This document shows positions 59,969 through 64,000 of a stretch of DNA of 64,000 bases, one piece after another. A program made the position numbers and the translations under genes. The stretch comes from Progne subis subis (taxonomy: Eukaryota; Chordata; Aves; Passeriformes; Hirundinidae). The DNA lies in the NCBI GenBank assembly GCA_022316685.1, contig JAKJHU010000030.1, positions 9,202,860 to 9,266,859 on the forward strand, in the 5' to 3' direction. Position 1 is the first letter of the stretch. Each line of letters starts with the position of its first letter. The notes beneath the pieces are model-generated. The model was given only the letters and a program-made list of their open reading frames with translations. It searched no databases and was not told the origin of the DNA.

Positions 59969-60920
59969 GCTAATGAAGAGCATCACAACAACGAGCAGGT
60001 GGACAAAGCCGCCAAAGTGAAAGTATCACAGGTGGATCTAGACTGGCAGCACAAGGGAGAAGTATTACTAGCCTGTTGGGCCCATGATGGATCTGGTCAT
60101 CAGGGGAGAGATGCAACATACCGATGGGCCCGTGACCGAGGGGTGGACCTTATTACGGACAACATCTCACAGGTCATACACAGCTGTGAGACCTGCGCTG
60201 CAATCAAACAGGCCAAGCGGGTAAAACCTCTGTGGTAACGGTGGGCAATGATTGAAGTACAGGTATGGGGAAACCTGGCAGATTGACTACATCACCCTTC
60301 CCCAAACCCGCCAAGGCAAGCGCTATGTGCTGACTATGGTGGAAGCCACCACTGGATGGTTGGAGACCTACCCTGTGCCCCATGCTACTGCTTGGAATAC
60401 TATCTTAGGCCTTGAAAAGCAGGTCCTGTGGAGACATAGCACCCCTGAGAGAATTGAGTCAGACAATGGGACCATTTAAGAATGGCCTTATAAACACCTG
60501 GGCTAGAGAACATGGCATTGAATGGATATATCACATCCCTTACCATGCACCAGCTGCCGGGAAAGTTGAACGGTGCAATGGGTTACTTAAGACTACCCTG
60601 AAGGCACTTAGTGGGGGGACTTTCAAAAATTGGGAAGTGAACTTAGCAAAGGCCACCTGGATGGTCAACATTCAAGGGTCAATCAATCGAGCTGGTCCTG
60701 CCCAGTCTGAACCCTTGCACACAGTGGATGGAGATAAAGTCCCTGTGGTACACATGAAAGGCATTTTAGGAAAAACTGTTTAGATTAATCCCACCTCAGG
60801 CAAAAGCAGACTCATCTGTGGGATTGTTTTTGCTCAAGTGACCTAGTTCCACTTAGTGGGTAATGCAGGAAGATGGGGAAACCCATTGTGTTCCACAGGG
60901 AGACCTAATTTTAAGTGAGA
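59969..60920 (+). pseudogene. pol: Integrase of the ERVL-like provirus
   Basis: The phase of 59999 carries the end of RNase H and the zinc domain (HDGSGHQGRDAT, then CETCAAIKQ) to TAA 60236-60238. The phase of 60252 carries the first two catalytic Asp segments (WQIDYITLP, ESDNGT). The phase of 60412 carries the Glu segment (AAGKVERCNGLL). The DDE residues therefore exist but in different phases. The C-terminal region continues decayed to about 60920 (CGIVFAQ). Non-coding DNA follows up to the 3' LTR, with no env. Confidence 0.85.
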
Positions 60921-61043
60921 ACTGGGTGTAAGGTTTTATTCTGTGTATGTGTATGTATAAGCATGTGTATATTTATCTATCTAGCTGTAAGAATGTATTA
61001 ATTTAGGTATGATGTAGATGGTGATAGAATTAGGGGTAGATTA

Positions 61044-61619
61044 TGTCCTAGGTTACAATGTAAGATGTGCACAAAGTATGTATTCTATCACCATCTACAT
61101 GAGCTGTTGAAACTAAACTGTGCACTGTTTCCCTCGCCCCCTGCCTCCAGACTATCTTCTGTTAATGGCCCATCAATGCCTTCCTGTATGACTCATAGAT
61201 AACTCCCTCCAGGACCTATCTCTGTTTAACAGGCAATCAAGGACCCATTACAAGACTGATAAAATGATATCAGCCCATTGTGAGATGCTCCGCCCAGGGG
61301 GAGGAGCCAAGAATTCCCACCTGGATATAATCTGGGATTTGGGACAGCACAGGCAGCCTTACCCACTGGATTCCCAGAGGACAAGAGCTATCAGACCTTT
61401 CTGCAGGAACACTGCTTCAACAAGACCACTTGATCTGGACTGCTACCACCACTGTTTCAGGTTGTATTCTGACTCTGTCAGTGATCTTTTGTACCATTGC
61501 ATGTGTTTTATTTTATTTTATTTTACCTTTTTTTTCCCTCTCCTATTAAATTGTTTGTTTTTTTTTTTTTTTTTTCTAACTTGGAGTCTCTCTGCTGGTT
61601 TTGCCTTCAAGCCAGCACA
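61044..61619 (+). mobile_element. 3' LTR of the ERVL-like provirus
   Basis: 576 bp, preceded by a purine-rich GAATTAGGGGTAGA stretch. It differs from the 5' LTR at about 20 positions by eye and in poly-T length. Confidence 0.9.
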
Positions 61620-61624
61620 CTCTG

Positions 61625-62679
61625 CTGTTTTGTTGTCACACAGTGGAAATACTTCTGCTGCTCTGTGACTCAGTCACCATATTCAACATGGCTACTAACC
61701 AGGTCCTGTTTTTCAATTGGAGGCTTATTAACTGGTGGTGACAGCATCGGTTAGGTTTGAGATTTAAGCAGAATCATGTTGAATATCTGTATCACCACTG
61801 AACCAGCAGCTGGGTGCTCAGTTGTTACCTCTAATCTCCTAGTGATGAGAGATTTCTTAGGAACACCCAGGGAAACTATTTTTGGGTGTGCAGAAAAGCT
61901 TTTGTTCAGTAAATATTTATTGTGTCTGTGACCAACTGCTGAGTGAGCATAACCAAACCTAACCCTCCTGCAAATACCCTTCCTTGGTCTGTCTGGGACC
62001 ATGTCTGACCCTGGTTTCCCCAACAGGGCCTGTTCCTGACCACTACATGTGGGCTGACAACCCTGCCTAGCTTCATGCTGTGGACATGCCCAGGGCTGGG
62101 GCTGCCTCAGTGTCCCCCAGCTGCCTTGCCTCTGGCTAAGATGGTGGGAATGGCCTGGCATGCCAAGTCCTGCCCTGCCCTGATGACTTGGGTAGTCCCT
62201 GCTGTCCCCAAATCCCAGAGAGCCGCTGTCCCATGAGGCAGCCTGACTTCAAGAATTTAAAAGCGAAATATGTTAAAGTTCAAGCTAACTCTGAAAATGC
62301 AATTGTATTGAAAGTGGTAAGTATTCAAATTTGGTTTGCTTGATATGGGTTTTTTGGAGTACAAAGTGTTTTGGGTGAAAATGTATATAAGAACTTAAGA
62401 GGCTCTCAAGAGATAAGGGGACATTATTCTGATAAGAAAAATGCAATATGGCTTTTCAGGTTTAATTTATGATTATGGGGAACATTAACGGTATGGAAGG
62501 AATGGGTCTGACAATTGCATTTTCGTAGGGCATGGCAAAGCATTGCAGGAGATCCTAACTGTGCCAGATCCTGTTACATGTCCGTGCTGATGAACCAGTT
62601 TTCCATTCTCCATTTAAATTAATGCTTTCAGGCATTGAAAACATAAGCAAAGTTGAGGAGACATGACACTGTACAGCTT
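61625..62679. other. Flanking DNA, nothing recognised
   Basis: A GC-richer patch at about 61930-62230 (a 136-codon minus frame at 61751-62161) might belong to an old LTR or repeat, but no family was identified. Confidence 0.45.
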
Positions 62680-63240
62680 TTTTTGTCCTGACAGAGCTTG
62701 TGAAAGATTCTAGTCAGTTTTGTAAAGGTTTAGTGCAATTTCTTTCTCATTCATTAACTAAGAAATAACAGCTCATAAGTGCTTTCAGACATTCTCTCTG
62801 CATTAATGTGGTTCTCTCACTACTCTGTAATGTGTCACTTTCTAAGACTAGACTTTCTTTTGGGTTATAAAATTTCTTTAATGGAGAATTTGAAATTATT
62901 CTCTTTACTTCTTCAAAAGCTTTTTCTTGTATTTCTGTACATTCCTGTATGACCACTTTAAATTAGTTGGTTCAGGAGCTCATATTCTTTTTTTCAGAAG
63001 TGATTAGGAAAGTCCAGCACTATCCTTAAGGTTCTTTGACTCTGACATATTTATGGGCCTGAGTATCTTTATGATTTTTTCAGATCACAGTTTAGTAATA
63101 TTTTGACAGCAAAAATATGACACGAGGCACTTTCTCTTACTAAGCCAAATAAAGTGCAAATTCAAGTTAGCCAGATTCTGTTTAATATTTTTCTTTTTAC
63201 TCATTTCAGTTTCTGATCATAACCTATTGTTCTCAAGTAA
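62680..63240 (-). pseudogene. Decayed Ty3/Gypsy-like RT/RNase H remnant
   Basis: Read on the minus strand, 63240-63004 stays in one phase with two stops and resembles the end of a Gypsy-type RT (ANLNLHF..., a KCLVSYFCCQNITK segment like K-C-x-F-x-x-x-x-x-x-F-L-G-H-x-I-T, then INMSESKNLKD like A-I-x-x-M-P-x-P-K-N-V-K-E). A LLKK segment follows, and then in another phase (62956-62747, 69 codons) comes EKAFEEVKRIISNSPLKKFY, NPKESLVLESDTLQ and LMQRE, the signature of the RNase H start (A-F-x-x-L-K-x-x-I-x-x-x-P-V-L-x-x-Y-D-P...D-A-S...L-x-Q). Degenerate and broken, so a fossil. The family call is by pattern only; a distant ERV is an alternative. Confidence 0.55.
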
Positions 63241-63734
63241 TAAAAATGTCAGTAATTATCTGTTTAACAGTCAGTTCTTCTTAGCCTCAATTTAGTTTTG
63301 ATCAAGTGATTTCTTACATTATGTTTTTAACTACACATATTTTTACAGTATCTAGTAGAAAAATAATAATCCTGCTGAAATGTTCTCTGTAATTTCTATT
63401 TCTTGTTCAGTGATTTTGAATGAAAAGATGTTATTTACAGTTTTATGGTAACTTTAACCCTAAGGATATATGATTTAATTAGTTTTTCCTCAAAGTTCAA
63501 AATTCTTTTTATTTCTACTTTTTAAAGACTTACAAATAATCTGATTTCTTATTATTCAATAAGCATCACATATACTTCCACCTATTATTCAATACAGAAA
63601 GAGTCTGCATCTTGAAAAGCAATTTTCACCTTACTTTAGGCCATATCACCATTTTATTTTTCATTTTTCAGATACTGAAAAATGTGTGAAGCTATCATGG
63701 GTTGGCACAATTTTGTTTTCTAGTTATAGGAAAA
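63241..63734. other. AT-rich DNA, nothing recognised
   Basis: It may hold further decayed parts of the minus-strand Gypsy-like remnant, but no RT catalytic motif was visible. Confidence 0.45.
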
Positions 63735-64000
63735 TGTGAGGTATTTTTTCCCTGCCCTAACCGTAGAGCGGTTTGGGGAGGTGAACAAGGACCTGTCAAA
63801 AAGCTGGCTGGGATATTGGCAGCTAAGTTGACCAATGGGAAATGTCAATGTGACTTTGGAAGGGACATTTAAAAACTAACTGCGGGAGATCAGTCTCTCT
63901 CTCTCTTCAGAGATCAGCCATGAGCTGACATCGTGGTGGGGCTGGGCCGGGCCCGGGTCGGGCTCTGCTGTCCCTCTGGGCAGCCGGGCTGGGCCTGGCC
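63735..64000 (+). mobile_element. Possible 5' part of an LTR truncated by the window end
   Basis: Begins TGTGAGGTAT. Contains GACCAATGGG (CCAAT box, 63832-63836), a TATA-like ATTTAAAAAC about 30 bases later, then a CT-repeat and an abrupt change to very GC-rich sequence (GGGCTGGGCCGGGCCC). The order fits U3-R of an ERV LTR, but a host promoter edge cannot be excluded. Confidence 0.35.

Larger units (their letters stand above)
55308..61619 (+). mobile_element. ERVL-like provirus, decayed, env-less
   Basis: LTR-to-LTR element of about 6.3 kb with a 5-bp target duplication CTCTG (55303-55307 and 61620-61624), as expected for spumavirus-related class III ERVs. The LTRs (568 and 576 bp) differ at about 20 sites plus small indels (about 3.5%), so it is clearly older than its neighbour at 44.2 kb. 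It contains a primer site, gag with in-frame stops, and pol in several phases. There is no room for env between integrase and the 3' LTR. Confidence 0.92.

Noticed and set aside
61751..62161. 136-codon minus-strand frame in a GC-richer patch
   Set aside because: Compositional. No domain, and the patch has no defined repeat ends.

Overview
The window looks like non-coding avian, probably passerine, nuclear DNA. It is AT-rich, holds several 5'-truncated CR1 LINE fragments (some ending in the ATTCT-type CR1 tail), and carries bird-type endogenous retroviruses (ERVs). I found no host protein-coding gene, tRNA, rRNA or CRISPR array. Everything with convincing coding content is retroviral or retrotransposon-derived. 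The ERV density would fit a W chromosome or another repeat-rich gene desert, but the sequence alone cannot show which.

Layout. 1-871: 3' end of a provirus that enters from the left, with the C-terminus of a gammaretrovirus-type Env TM, a polypurine tract and a 3' LTR. 0.9-18.4 kb: mostly unannotatable AT-rich DNA with a diverged minus-strand LTR (6487-7161), a probable dispersed repeat (about 8.2-8.9 kb) and a CR1 reverse-transcriptase scrap (13.2 kb). 18.4-44.2 kb: two minus-strand solo LTRs of the family that also supplies the complete provirus further right (18393-19129 and 31333-32039), three other solo LTRs with exact 6-bp target duplications (21651-22040, 33040-33683, 34313-34678), two weaker LTR candidates, several CR1 fragments including one split by a solo LTR, a near-perfect 19-bp-stem hairpin at 30.4 kb and an unexplained 80-bp inverted duplication (34.2/35.4 kb).

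44232-52329: an 8.1-kb betaretrovirus-like provirus flanked by the 6-bp duplication CTTTTC. Its two 725-bp LTRs differ at one position by eye, so it is very young. It keeps a leader with a strong splice donor, gag, a textbook A-AAA-AAC slippery heptamer, and one uninterrupted 1193-codon dUTPase-like/protease/RT/RNase H/integrase frame. It is nevertheless defective: gag changes frame in a GC-rich proline tract, the protease triad reads Asp-Met-Gly, and almost all of env is deleted.

55308-61619: an older ERVL-like provirus (5-bp duplication CTCTG, LTRs about 3.5% apart, no env) with gag and pol broken by stops and frameshifts. 62.7-63.2 kb, minus strand: a decayed Ty3/Gypsy-like RT/RNase H remnant. 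The window ends in what may be the start of another LTR.

Functionally the region is a record of nested and successive retroelement insertions and LTR-LTR recombinations, not a set of cooperating host genes.
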